Assembly (NCBI GenBank): GCA_045641345.1
Contig: JAZUGR010000001.1
Coordinates: 1 to 43,287 of the forward strand
Direction: 5' to 3'
From: Cacconaster sp045641345
GTDB taxonomy: Bacteria > Bacteroidota > Bacteroidia > Bacteroidales > UBA932
DNA: 43,287 nt
The notes below the pieces were generated by a model. It saw only the letters and a list, made by a program, of their open reading frames with translations, did no database searches and had not been told where the DNA came from. Below are positions 33,698-42,021 of the stretch, one piece after another. Position 1 is the first letter of the stretch. Each line of letters starts with the position of its first letter. Both the position numbers and the translations under genes were made by a program.

Positions 33698-36123
33698 TTA
33701 ATCGTCCATTGAATCCGTAAAGTCATCACCGTCGCCGCCACCGAAGGGCTTCGGGGTGTAGTCGCCCACATATCCGTCGGTCATTATTCCGATGGAGTAA
33801 GGCACTCCGTTGAGGACTTGAGTCTTGCCGGAATATGTGCAATAGTTGGCGCTCTGCGAGGCCGTCACCTTAGTTGCGCAGAATACGCTCACGTACCAGG
33901 TGCCGAAGGGAAGGTGCTTGATGCGGATTTCCTTCTGGCCTCCCTTGTTGCAGAGGGTGTAGTCGGCATTGCTGAGCCAGGCCTTATCGCCCTTCCTCAA
34001 ACCAAGGTAGAGGTCGATGCCGGAATTGCTGTCATACTTGCTGTCGAGTTTCAGTATGAAGTTATCATATCCGCCGGCAGGCACTTCAAACTTGAAATGA
34101 TGATACTGGCGGTCTCCGATGCCTGCATCGTTGTCGGCAGGATTGTCGTAAGATGACGGGGTTGCATTCATATAGCGGGTCTGGCCGAGGGTCAAATCAG
34201 TACTCTTGACAAAGGCCTCGCCGTTGCCCTCCATAGCGTAGCGGAACATAAAGCCGGTGAACTGCACATCGCAGTCCCTGCCCGGCACCTCGGGATGGGA
34301 GCCGGTGCATACGGCGCGGCCGGTATTGCCGTTTGGTTTCTTATATGCCCAGGCGCTGATGTAGTGGTACTTGCCGGGACCATCCAACTTTATATCATCT
34401 GTACCATACTGACTGTTCGACCAGAAAATAACATTCTTGTTTTTATTTGTAGGATAATCCGTATAGAAATTGTCTTCGCGGTAATAGCGAAAATCTGTTT
34501 CGTCTCCCGGGTACGTTTCAGAATACCAATATTTCATCAATGTTTCCACTCCGTCAGTTTCTGACTGGTCATCGGGCAAATATCCGCCTCCGTGATGCCT
34601 TACGTCCTTTATGCCGACATTGGAGTTAATGGTGTATATGTTGGGATCCGTACCGCCGAGGAGGAGGTTGAACTTTCCGTCTCCATTCAGACCGCTGATT
34701 TTCCCATTGGTTCCGGAAAGGATTTCCATATTCGTATAGATGGCGGGATTGCCGCTCATAGGGTGCGGCAGACCCGTGTGGGTAAGAGTGACGGGGATAA
34801 GATTGTAGGTGAATGGCTTATCTTTGTCATCTGCATCGCTTACATCCTGTGCAGCCAGAAAAGCTCCCGCACAGACGCCGGAGTAGCTTCCGCCGTTGTC
34901 GAAGAAGGTCTTGAACCTGCCGCGCCCATCTTCTCCGAGCGATTGGCCGTGACTCACGGAATTGCCGCCGCGGTTGAATACCAGCCTGAAGCGAGGGGAG
35001 CCGTCGGGGTAGAGGAGCACGCCGTTGGCGTCATCGTCGTTTTGGATGATGATGCCGGTCTGAGTGTCGGTATTGCTGGTGTTTATATACTCGTAATCAT
35101 TGCCGAGCCCCATATATTCGATGGCGGGGATACCGTCTTCCTGATCACCGGGCTTGAAAGCGTCCAGGCCTTTGCCGGCATTTACGAACAGGCTTTTGTA
35201 GTAGCCTCTTCCATTCGCTTCATATGCCTCGGGCTTGGCTGTAACAGGGGCATTGACTTCGAGGATGCCGGCGCGGGGCATAGCCTTGGTGCCGGTAATC
35301 TTCTGCATAAAGGTATATGCGCGGCCAACCTCATTATCAGCTGTCTTTGTTTTATCGTACTCGTAAAGGACTATGGAGAAGCCGTCTGCGAGAGCCCCCT
35401 GGGGAATAGGGAGATAATAAGCAACGGGTGTCGAAGTAATCTCCTTGGGGTCATTCAACGTCATCGTGATGGTGTTGTCACCTTCCGTCATTGTGATATT
35501 GTCACAATCAAGCGAACCATCTTCCTTGATGGGCACGCTGCAGGTACCCCAGAGCATATTGCCGGCCAGATCGTGAACCGTCATTCTCTTGAGAAAGAAA
35601 GATTCGGTGGCGGACAGAGTCACCTTGAGCAGACCGAAGATGTGCTTGAACTGAGAGCCTCCGTTTTCAACCTTGGCAACAAGGGGAATGCCTTCTTTGG
35701 GAATGCCGTTAGCCCAGGCGTATTTATCCTGCTTGATGTCCAAGTCCAGATTTTCACCGTTGACGGCAACCTTTTTTTCGAAATAATTGACCACCGCATA
35801 GCAGTCGTTGGAGGTTCCCGTGGGAAGGGTTCCTTCGAATTCGCCTTTAGAAGGTTCGCCTGTCAAGGTAAAGGTCTCAGGTGCGGCGGCACCTTCACAT
35901 ACCACTTTGAACTTGTCCCCTTCTTGCCAGCTCAGGGCCGAATCATTTGTAAGCTTGATTCGGGTTCCACCAGTCTCTTCAATAGTTGAGTAGAGAGTAA
36001 CTAACTGCCCCCCCCCATAGGATTTTCGGGGGTCACGGCCGGCTCGTCAATGTCGGCCTTGGCGCACGATACAGCGAGAACCGCTGTTAAAATCGTGAAA
36101 ATTAACTTGATGCTTTTACGCAT
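33698..36123 (-). CDS. phase-variable surface lipoprotein (fimbrillin-like, BPL_N-like and PPC domains), currently out of frame
   Basis: The start at 36123 gives MRKSIKLIFTILTAVLAVSC, a lipoprotein signal with Cys20. Codon 36 enters a run of nine G (36016-36008). In this frame translation stops at codon 41. With one more G the frame joins QLVTLYSTIEETGGTRIKL and runs to 33698, giving about 808 residues. After the fimbrillin-like part (about 40-300) a BPL_N/class I amidotransferase-like segment carries the nucleophile elbow GGSYSGVCAGAFLAAQ (Cys near 418). A PPC-like beta-sandwich closes the protein (about 690-800; FEVPAGGYDNFILKLDS ... GTWYVSVF). Codon pattern and protein logic are intact on both sides, so this is a switchable gene rather than a decaying one. 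It is the first gene of the four-gene surface operon. Confidence 0.85.
36008..36016 (-). repeat. homopolymer of nine G, putative slipped-strand switch
   Basis: Nine C on the plus strand (G on the coding strand), placed at codons 36-39 just after the signal peptide and lipobox linker. Nine gives a premature TAG; ten or seven gives the open frame. It is by far the longest G/C run I see in the window. Confidence 0.85.
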
Positions 36124-36144
36124 TTTACCAAAAAATTTATCACG

Positions 36145-36173
36145 CAAATATACAAAAATATTAATAATGCAAA
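36145..36173 (-). promoter_or_regulatory. promoter of the surface-protein operon
   Basis: Minus-strand TATATTTG (36152-36145) matches TAnnTTTG; a TTTG (36173-36170) lies 17 bases upstream within a longer T-run, so a TTT at 19 bases is also available. The lipoprotein start is 21 bases downstream. No inverted repeats flank it, so it does not look invertible. Confidence 0.6.
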
Positions 36174-36195
36174 AAAAGCGGTCCTAACGGCCCGC
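36171..36195 (-). terminator. intrinsic terminator of trpS
   Basis: Stem GCGGTCC (36178-36184) with GGCCCGC (36189-36195), one mismatch, 4-base loop, followed on the minus strand by seven T. Its T-run also supplies the -33 region of the surface operon promoter. Confidence 0.8.
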
Positions 36196-36226
36196 TTTTA
36201 CACATTTAATGGAGAGAATGTCTCTG

Positions 36227-37372
36227 TTACCTGTACTTTTCTGCCGTCTCCTTGAGCAAGGCCTCGTAGGCGTCGGGCTCGAAGTAGTTTATCTTCATCG
36301 CCCTCTTCACGTCGGCAAGAGTTGCGGCAGCCACTTCACGCGCCTCCTCGCTACCCTTGCGGAGCACCTCGTACACGTATGGAATATCCTTCTCGAGCTC
36401 CTTGCGACGGGTGCGGATAGGCTCCAGAGTGTCGTTGAGCACGGCATTGAGGAAGTTCTTGATCATCATATCGCCAAGGCCGCCGGCGCGGTACTGCGCC
36501 TTGACCTGGTCGAGATTCCTGAAATCGAAGCTCACCTTCTTTCCGTGGAAGCAGTCGCCGAACTTGGCGAAATGCTCATCGCGGCAGAACGCATCGAGGT
36601 ATGTGAACACCGTGTTTCCTTCAACCTTGCCGGGGTCCGACACCTGAAGATGGCCCGGATCGGTAAACATTCCGCGCACCTTCTCCCATACCGTTTCGGC
36701 AGGGTCCGACAAATATATGCAGTTGCCCAGAGACTTGCTCATCTTGGCCTTGCCGTCGGTACCGGGAAGACGCAGGCAGGAGGCATTGTCGGGCAGAAGG
36801 ATTTCCGGCTCCACGAGAGTGGGGCCGTAAACGGCGTTGAACTTGCGCACTATCTCGCGGGTCTGCTCTATCATCGGCTCCTGGTCCTCGCCCACCGGAA
36901 CGGTGGTGGCCTTGAAGGCCGTGATGTCGGCAGCCTGGCTTATGGGATAACAGAAGAATCCTACAGGAGTCCCCGCCTTGTTGTCGCACCCTTCGGCCGA
37001 CTCCGAAAAGCCGCGCATCTGTATCTCCGCCTTGACCGTGGGGTTGCGCTGGAGACGCTGCACCGTAACAAGGTTCATATAGAAGAAAGTCAGTTCGGTG
37101 AGCTCGCTCACCTGCGACTGTACGAACAGGGTTGACTTGGCAGGGTCGAGCCCGCAGGAGAGATAGTCGAGAGCCACCTCGATTATGTTGGAGCGCACCT
37201 TGGCCGGGTTGTCGGCATTGTCGGTAAGGGCCTGTGCGTCGGCAATCATTATGAAAATCCTGTCGAATCCGCCGCTGTTCTGCAATTCGACCCTGCGGCG
37301 CAGCGAACCCACATAGTGCCCGATATGCAACCTGCCGGTGGGGCGGTCGCCTGTAAGGATTATCTTGGACAT
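36227..37372 (-). CDS. trpS: tryptophanyl-tRNA synthetase
   Basis: Charges tRNA-Trp. The 381-residue protein starts MSKIILTGDRPTGRLHIGHY with the HIGH motif (about residues 16-19), has the GEDQEPMIEQTREIVRKFN segment and an intact KMSKS (GKAKMSKSLGNCIYL, about 216-230). It is longer than the typical 330-340 residue enzymes by a C-terminal and internal addition, a variant known in several phyla. It lies 6 bases after the recA stop and may be co-transcribed with it. Confidence 0.95.
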   Translation of the reverse strand: MSKIILTGDRPTGRLHIGHYVGSLRRRVELQNSGGFDRIFIMIADAQALTDNADNPAKVRSNIIEVALDYLSCGLDPAKSTLFVQSQVSELTELTFFYMNLVTVQRLQRNPTVKAEIQMRGFSESAEGCDNKAGTPVGFFCYPISQAADITAFKATTVPVGEDQEPMIEQTREIVRKFNAVYGPTLVEPEILLPDNASCLRLPGTDGKAKMSKSLGNCIYLSDPAETVWEKVRGMFTDPGHLQVSDPGKVEGNTVFTYLDAFCRDEHFAKFGDCFHGKKVSFDFRNLDQVKAQYRAGGLGDMMIKNFLNAVLNDTLEPIRTRRKELEKDIPYVYEVLRKGSEEAREVAAATLADVKRAMKINYFEPDAYEALLKETAEKYR

Positions 37373-37378
37373 AGGGAA

Positions 37379-38413
37379 CTAATTCTTGGTTTCCTTGAGT
37401 TTTTCACGGATTTTGGCCTCGATTTCGTCGGCCAGCTGGGGATTGTCCTTGATGAGCTGCTTCACCGCCTCCCGACCCTGTGCGAGCCTGGTGTCGCCAT
37501 AGCTGAACCACGAACCGCTCTTCTTGATTATGTCGAGATCCACCCCGAGGTCCACTATTTCACCCGACTTGGAGATACCTTCGCCGAAGACAATGTCGAA
37601 TTCGGCCTTGGTGAAGGGAGGTGCCATTTTGTTCTTCACGATCTTGGCACGGGTGCGGTTGCCGGTGGCGTCCTCGCCGTCCTTGATCTGGGTTACGCGG
37701 CGCACGTCGATACGCACCGAAGCGTAGAACTTGAGGGCGTTGCCGCCGGTGGTGGTTTCGGGATTACCGAACATCACGCCTATCTTCTCCCTCAGCTGGT
37801 TGATGAATATGCAGCAGGTGTTGGTTTTGGAGATGTTGGCCGTAAGCTTGCGCAGGGCCTGGCTCATCAGGCGTGCCTGGAGGCCCACCTTCTTGTCGCC
37901 CATCTCCCCTTCTATCTCGGCCTTCGGGGTGAGGGCCGCAACCGAGTCGATGACAACGATGTCGATGGCACCGCTGCGGATGAGGTTGTCGGCTATTTCG
38001 AGGGCCTGCTCACCGTTGTCGGGCTGCGAAATCAGGAGCGTGTCGATATTAACGCCGAGGTTGACGGCATAAGTGCGGTCGAACGCGTGCTCGGCATCGA
38101 TTATCGCGGCTATGCCGCCCTGTTTCTGGGCCTGTGCGATGGCGTGTATGGCCAGAGTCGTCTTGCCCGAAGACTCGGGACCGTAGATTTCGATGATGCG
38201 GCCGCGCGGGTATCCTCCGATACCGAGCGCGTGGTCGAGACCGATGGAGCCCGATGCGATTGTCGAGACCTCCCAGGTGGGCTGGTCACCCATTTTCATG
38301 ATTGTACCCCTGCCAAAATCCTTTTCGATTTTGTCAATAGTAGCCTGCAGAGCCTTGAGCTTCTCCAGATTTTTGTCGGCACCCTTCTTGTCAATTTCTT
38401 CTTCTTTTGCCAT
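37379..38413 (-). CDS. recA: recombinase RecA
   Basis: Strand-exchange protein for homologous recombination. The 344-residue protein has the leader MGDQPTWEVSTIASGSIGLD, Walker A GPESSGKTTLAIH (about 75-87), IVVIDSVAALTPKAE (Walker B), the L2-region segment NQLREKIGVMFGNPETTTGG and the acidic-basic C-terminus. Complete and normal. Its own -7 box lies about 50 bases upstream; a small palindrome in the leader may be regulatory. Confidence 0.97.
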   Translation of the reverse strand: MAKEEEIDKKGADKNLEKLKALQATIDKIEKDFGRGTIMKMGDQPTWEVSTIASGSIGLDHALGIGGYPRGRIIEIYGPESSGKTTLAIHAIAQAQKQGGIAAIIDAEHAFDRTYAVNLGVNIDTLLISQPDNGEQALEIADNLIRSGAIDIVVIDSVAALTPKAEIEGEMGDKKVGLQARLMSQALRKLTANISKTNTCCIFINQLREKIGVMFGNPETTTGGNALKFYASVRIDVRRVTQIKDGEDATGNRTRAKIVKNKMAPPFTKAEFDIVFGEGISKSGEIVDLGVDLDIIKKSGSWFSYGDTRLAQGREAVKQLIKDNPQLADEIEAKIREKLKETKN

Positions 38414-38440
38414 AATCTGTTGTGTTAAGTTTAATCGCAG

Positions 38441-38470
38441 CGGGATTTTCCCGTACGTCTTGCAAATATA
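38441..38470 (-). promoter_or_regulatory. recA promoter and leader palindrome
   Basis: Minus-strand TATATTTG (38470-38463) is a full -7 match. Just downstream, CGGGATTTTCCCG (38441-38453) is an interrupted palindrome with 5-base arms that would fall near the transcription start. It could be a regulator site or a small hairpin; no LexA gene is in the window. Confidence 0.5.
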
Positions 38471-38512
38471 CCTTTTTCAAATCAAAAAACTGCGGGAGCC
38501 GGATAAATTTTC

Positions 38513-40402
38513 CTAAGGGAACAGCAGCGCCGCGGCTCCTGTCCCGGAGGTCTGGACCATTTTCCTCGCCTCGTGGGCCACTCCCGGCACGTCAACCTGT
38601 TTCCAGTTGAACGGCACCCCCAGACGCTGCGCCTCGGCCTTGCAGGCGGCAAAGAAATTCTTACCCCTCTCGTAACGGCAGGCGCCCTGCGGCATTGCTC
38701 CGGCGGTAACGGGCAGATCGGGGTCTTCAGCCTGGGTGGTGGCCGTGTCGGCAGTACCCAGATGGACCGTAAGGTCGCGGGCGAAAAACTTGGCCAGTTG
38801 GCTGTCGCTCATCCCCATATCGCTCACCGAATAGGGGAATCCGTACACCGTGCCATCCCCGTCCTTGACACCGGCCTGTACCGCAAAAGTGTACGAACCG
38901 GCATTGGAGGTCACGGCCCTTCCCACACGGCAGCCGGGCATATTGAGCAGCATCCTGTGGGTGAACTGCGACCCGGCCGAATGGCCCCAGAGATCATATG
39001 TATCGCTCTTGTTGCCCAGCTTGTCCCTGAACATATCGAACAGAGCCTCTATTATGTTGTATGTCATCTCCTCGGCTTTGCGCGGCATATATGCCTTGTT
39101 GGAATAGGAGACACCTCCATACTGATAGTCGATGTTAGGATACAGTTCCTTGGTGAAAAGCGGGGCTATCACTATGAACCCCTTGCTTTCGGCATACGAC
39201 TTCCAATATGAAATCTGACTCTCGCCGGCGCGGCTTGCTCCGTGCATGGCGAAGAGAATCGGCATTTTGGTCACGTCGCCCTTGGTGGGGATATAATAAT
39301 AGACATCTATCGGACGGTGGGCCAGAGGGTCGTAATACTGATATACGAACGAACGGGTATTCCCCGAAGAGGTTCCGCGGCTGAGCGTCACATCATCGTA
39401 GCTCAATTTGGAATAGGGCACCGCCGTGCGGGTGAAGGTCGAAATATCCAGATTTATCGGATGCACGGTTCCCGATTCCATGGATATCGACTTGCTTATC
39501 GTCTTTTCGTAATAGGCCCGGCGGGTTATCACCGTAACCTTGGTGAATTTGACCGTAGAGCCGTTGTCGCCGCGGGGAAGCGTCACCAGATAGGCCTTCG
39601 CCCCCGCCGCCTTGTCCACTTTGATTGTTGGAGGATTGGGGAAATCGGCCGTAAGATAGGCTTTGCCGGTGTTGCCGTTGAATGCAAAGCTGTCGCTGCC
39701 GATATTCCATTCGGCGGTACCTATGCAGCAGACGCTCGTGGTGGCATTGAGCTTGACATAGCGGAGGGTTTCGTTGTTGAGCCCGGAGGGGTGCTTGCCA
39801 TAGACGTTGATTTCGAGCAGTGAGGCTCCGCACCTGAACGTCTTGCCACCTATCACGTAACCGTCACCCTGCTTCACGAAGTCCGACGACGACACCTCGG
39901 CGAAGAATGGGACGTCACGCCAGGGAATCGAGCCGTCATCCATCTGGATGCAGTCGGTTGTCCCCACCTGCATCACAATGCGCTTGCCTGCCGTGCTGTG
40001 ATATTTGCCCCAGCAATTGTCGGCGCTGTAGGGATACACCAGACCAACTATGTCGGAGAGACTGTATGATCCCAGATCTATACTGCCGGAGAATACTCCC
40101 GGATGCCCTGGCATTGTGCCCAGGCGGGCCACATATTTGAAATTTGTCGTGGATGTGGTTTTCCTGGCAAATACGACCCCTACCGCCTCGTCGCCGTCCC
40201 AGGCTATGGTTCCGGGACCTGTCGAAGAGATTCTTGAGCCGTCCTCCTGCACCGGCTCGAAGTCGGCATATACCGTGAGATTGATCTTGTTTCCGCCACC
40301 ATCATACTCATCGGCGGCGGAAACGGGCATCTGCTTGGCGCACCCTGCAAGGGTGAGCAGGGCCACGGCCGCAATTATGACAAACTTACCAGTCCGTTTC
40401 AT
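38513..40402 (-). CDS. lipoprotein with fimbrillin-like N-terminus and alpha/beta hydrolase domain
   Basis: A 629-residue lipoprotein starting MKRTGKFVIIAAVALLTLAGC (Cys21). Residues about 35-330 look like a fimbrillin/Mfa-like beta domain (INLTVYADFEPVQEDGSRIS; WDGDEAVGVVF). From about residue 350 an esterase-type alpha/beta hydrolase follows: YYYIPTKGDVTKMPILFAMH with the HG oxyanion motif, the nucleophile elbow GHSAGSQF, an acidic residue in HLGTADTATTQAEDPD and the catalytic His in VPGVAHEARKM. It may be a surface esterase acting on dietary or host glycans. Its start overlaps the small peptide gene by 17 bases. Confidence 0.85.
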   Translation of the reverse strand: MKRTGKFVIIAAVALLTLAGCAKQMPVSAADEYDGGGNKINLTVYADFEPVQEDGSRISSTGPGTIAWDGDEAVGVVFARKTTSTTNFKYVARLGTMPGHPGVFSGSIDLGSYSLSDIVGLVYPYSADNCWGKYHSTAGKRIVMQVGTTDCIQMDDGSIPWRDVPFFAEVSSSDFVKQGDGYVIGGKTFRCGASLLEINVYGKHPSGLNNETLRYVKLNATTSVCCIGTAEWNIGSDSFAFNGNTGKAYLTADFPNPPTIKVDKAAGAKAYLVTLPRGDNGSTVKFTKVTVITRRAYYEKTISKSISMESGTVHPINLDISTFTRTAVPYSKLSYDDVTLSRGTSSGNTRSFVYQYYDPLAHRPIDVYYYIPTKGDVTKMPILFAMHGASRAGESQISYWKSYAESKGFIVIAPLFTKELYPNIDYQYGGVSYSNKAYMPRKAEEMTYNIIEALFDMFRDKLGNKSDTYDLWGHSAGSQFTHRMLLNMPGCRVGRAVTSNAGSYTFAVQAGVKDGDGTVYGFPYSVSDMGMSDSQLAKFFARDLTVHLGTADTATTQAEDPDLPVTAGAMPQGACRYERGKNFFAACKAEAQRLGVPFNWKQVDVPGVAHEARKMVQTSGTGAAALLFP

Positions 40403-40511
40403 CTCCGTAGTTGATTTTGGGAAGGGTTGATGGATGGGACGACTGTGCCAGGCACTCTCCGGCGCAGCAGTCGATACATTCCACGACAGGGGTAAAATAC
40501 TTCGTTTTCAT
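40386..40511 (-). CDS. 41-residue peptide between prfB and the hydrolase lipoprotein (peptide C)
   Basis: Reads MKTKYFTPVVECIDCCAGEC, then LAQSSHPSTLPKINYGDETD and W before TAA. It shares the Tyr-x-x-Pro start, alternating valine and acidic end of peptides A and B, but has four cysteines instead of one. Its ATG overlaps the prfB stop as ATGA and its 3' end overlaps the lipoprotein start by 17 bases, so it is translationally linked on both sides. Function unknown; too short for normal gene callers. Confidence 0.7.
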   Translation of the reverse strand: MKTKYFTPVVECIDCCAGECLAQSSHPSTLPKINYGDETDW

Positions 40512-41585
40512 TTCTTGTCCTCCATCAGGAATATCTTCATGAATTCCTGTATATCACCGTCAAGCACGGCCTGGGTGTCGGAAGTTTCGTATCCGGTGCG
40601 CAGGTCCTTGACCATCTTGTAGGGATGCAGTACGTAGGAGCGGATCTGCGACCCCCATTCGATTTTCTTTTTCTGACCCTCCAGTTCGGCCTGCTTGGCC
40701 TGCCGCTTCTTGAGTTCGAGGTCATAAAGATGCGATTTGAGGATGCGCAGGGCGTTCTGGCGGTTGTCGAGCTGTGAGCGGGTCTCGGTGTTCTCGACCA
40801 CGATACCGGTGGGGATATGGCGCACCCTCACTCCGGTCTCCACCTTGTTGACGTTCTGTCCTCCGGCACCCGATGAGCGGAAGGTATCCCACTCCAGGTC
40901 CGAAGGGTTGATTTCTATCTCGATGGAATCATCCACCAGAGGATATACGAATACCGACGAGAAGGTGGTCTGCCGCTTGCCCTGTGCATTGAAGGGCGAG
41001 ATTCTCACCAGACGGTGCACCCCGTTCTCGGCCTTGAGATAGCCGAATGCATATTCGCCTTCAAATTCAATGGTACACGATTTGATGCCTGCCTCGTCGC
41101 CTTCGAGCACCTCCGAGACGTGCACCTTGTAGTTGTTGCGTTCGCCCCAGCGGGTGTACATACGCATCAGCATAGCCGACCAGTCATTGGCCTCCGTGCC
41201 GCCTGCGCCGGAGTTGATCTTGAGTATGGCGCCCAGATTGTCGCCCTCGTCACTCAGGGTGTGACGCAGTTCGAGGTCGCTCAGTTTCTTGTCGAAAGAG
41301 GCCGCCGCCGCATCAATGTCGGGGGAGGCATCCTCACCGAAATCCATCAGGGTTTCGAGGTCGTCCTGCATTGCCTTGGCCTCGTCGTAACCTGAGACCC
41401 AGTATTTGATGGCCGCCACATCCTTGAGGAACGCCTCCGCCGCCTTGGCGTCGTTCCAGAAGTCGGGAGCCGTTGTCTGCTGCTGCTTCAGAGCAAGGTC
41501 TTCACGCTTGGCAGCGACGTCAAAGACACCTCCCCAACGTCTCCAACCGCTGTTTCAATTCTTTAAGTTGTTCTGATGTTATCAT
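40508..41585 (-). CDS. prfB: peptide chain release factor 2, with programmed +1 frameshift
   Basis: Recognises UGA and UAA stop codons. Codons from ATG at 41585 read MITSEQLKELKQRLETLGRC and Leu, then hit TGA. After a +1 shift the frame continues DVAAKREDLALKQQQTTAPD and so on to 40508. The body has the SPF-class tripeptide region (VRISPFNAQGKRQTTF) and the GGQ catalytic motif (SSGAGGQNVNKVETGVR). The stop-shift arrangement is the classic autoregulation of this gene. It overlaps recX by 23 bases. Confidence 0.95.
41519..41535 (-). promoter_or_regulatory. prfB programmed frameshift site
   Basis: Coding-strand GGGGAGG (41535-41529), 3 bases, CTT TGA C (41525-41519). The purine run stimulates slippage at CTT when UGA is read slowly, so low RF2 raises RF2 synthesis. 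Matches the established prfB mechanism. Confidence 0.92.
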
Positions 41586-42021
41586 AGGTTTCCAATATTT
41601 GGTCGTAACCGTATCCTCTTCCAAGGGCGAATCGCAACACCTTCATTCTGCGCACCGGTTCCTCCGTATCGGAGAGCTGCTTCATCTTGCCCCTTATCAG
41701 CGATTCAAGCTTGCCGCGGGAGACATCCTCATCCATCCCCTCGAGCGAGGCGGATATTATTTCGCCGCTTATCCCCTTGGATGCCAGAGCACGGCGCAAC
41801 TTCAGGGGGCCCCACCCCGCAAAAGCGCTCTTGTCGTGCACGAAGGCCGCCGCATAACGCCTCACGTCGACAAATCCTTCCCTGCAAAGATAATCAATAA
41901 TATATTTGATATCCTCCCCTCCCATCTCCAGACGCCTGAGTTTTGCCTCCACATCCATAGGGGCATACTCCCTGCGGCTGCAAAGGGCCATCATACGGTC
42001 GAGAGCCTTCTGCCGGTCCAT
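41563..42021 (-). CDS. recX: RecX-family regulatory protein
   Basis: Modulates RecA filaments. The 152-residue protein has the helical repeats of RecX: ALDRMMALCSRREYAPMDVE, AKLRRLE, YLCREGFVDVRRYAAAFVHD and GPLKLRRALASKGISGEIIS. The ATG at 42021 shares a base with the rlmN stop (TGATG); the GTG one codon upstream is less likely. It is in the same operon as rlmN and prfB, while recA lies about 3 kb away. Confidence 0.88.
   Translation of the reverse strand: MDRQKALDRMMALCSRREYAPMDVEAKLRRLEMGGEDIKYIIDYLCREGFVDVRRYAAAFVHDKSAFAGWGPLKLRRALASKGISGEIISASLEGMDEDVSRGKLESLIRGKMKQLSDTEEPVRRMKVLRFALGRGYGYDQILETYDNIRTT

Noticed and set aside
34592..35989. A 465-codon open frame on the plus strand
   Set aside because: Antisense shadow of the surface lipoprotein gene, which has clear domains on the minus strand.
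36124..36173. Invertible promoter upstream of the surface operon
   Set aside because: No inverted repeat pair flanks the promoter, so switching is better explained by the G-run.
41519..41525. Frameshift in prfB read as a broken gene
   Set aside because: The GGGGAGG...CTT TGA C arrangement is the conserved programmed shift of release factor 2.
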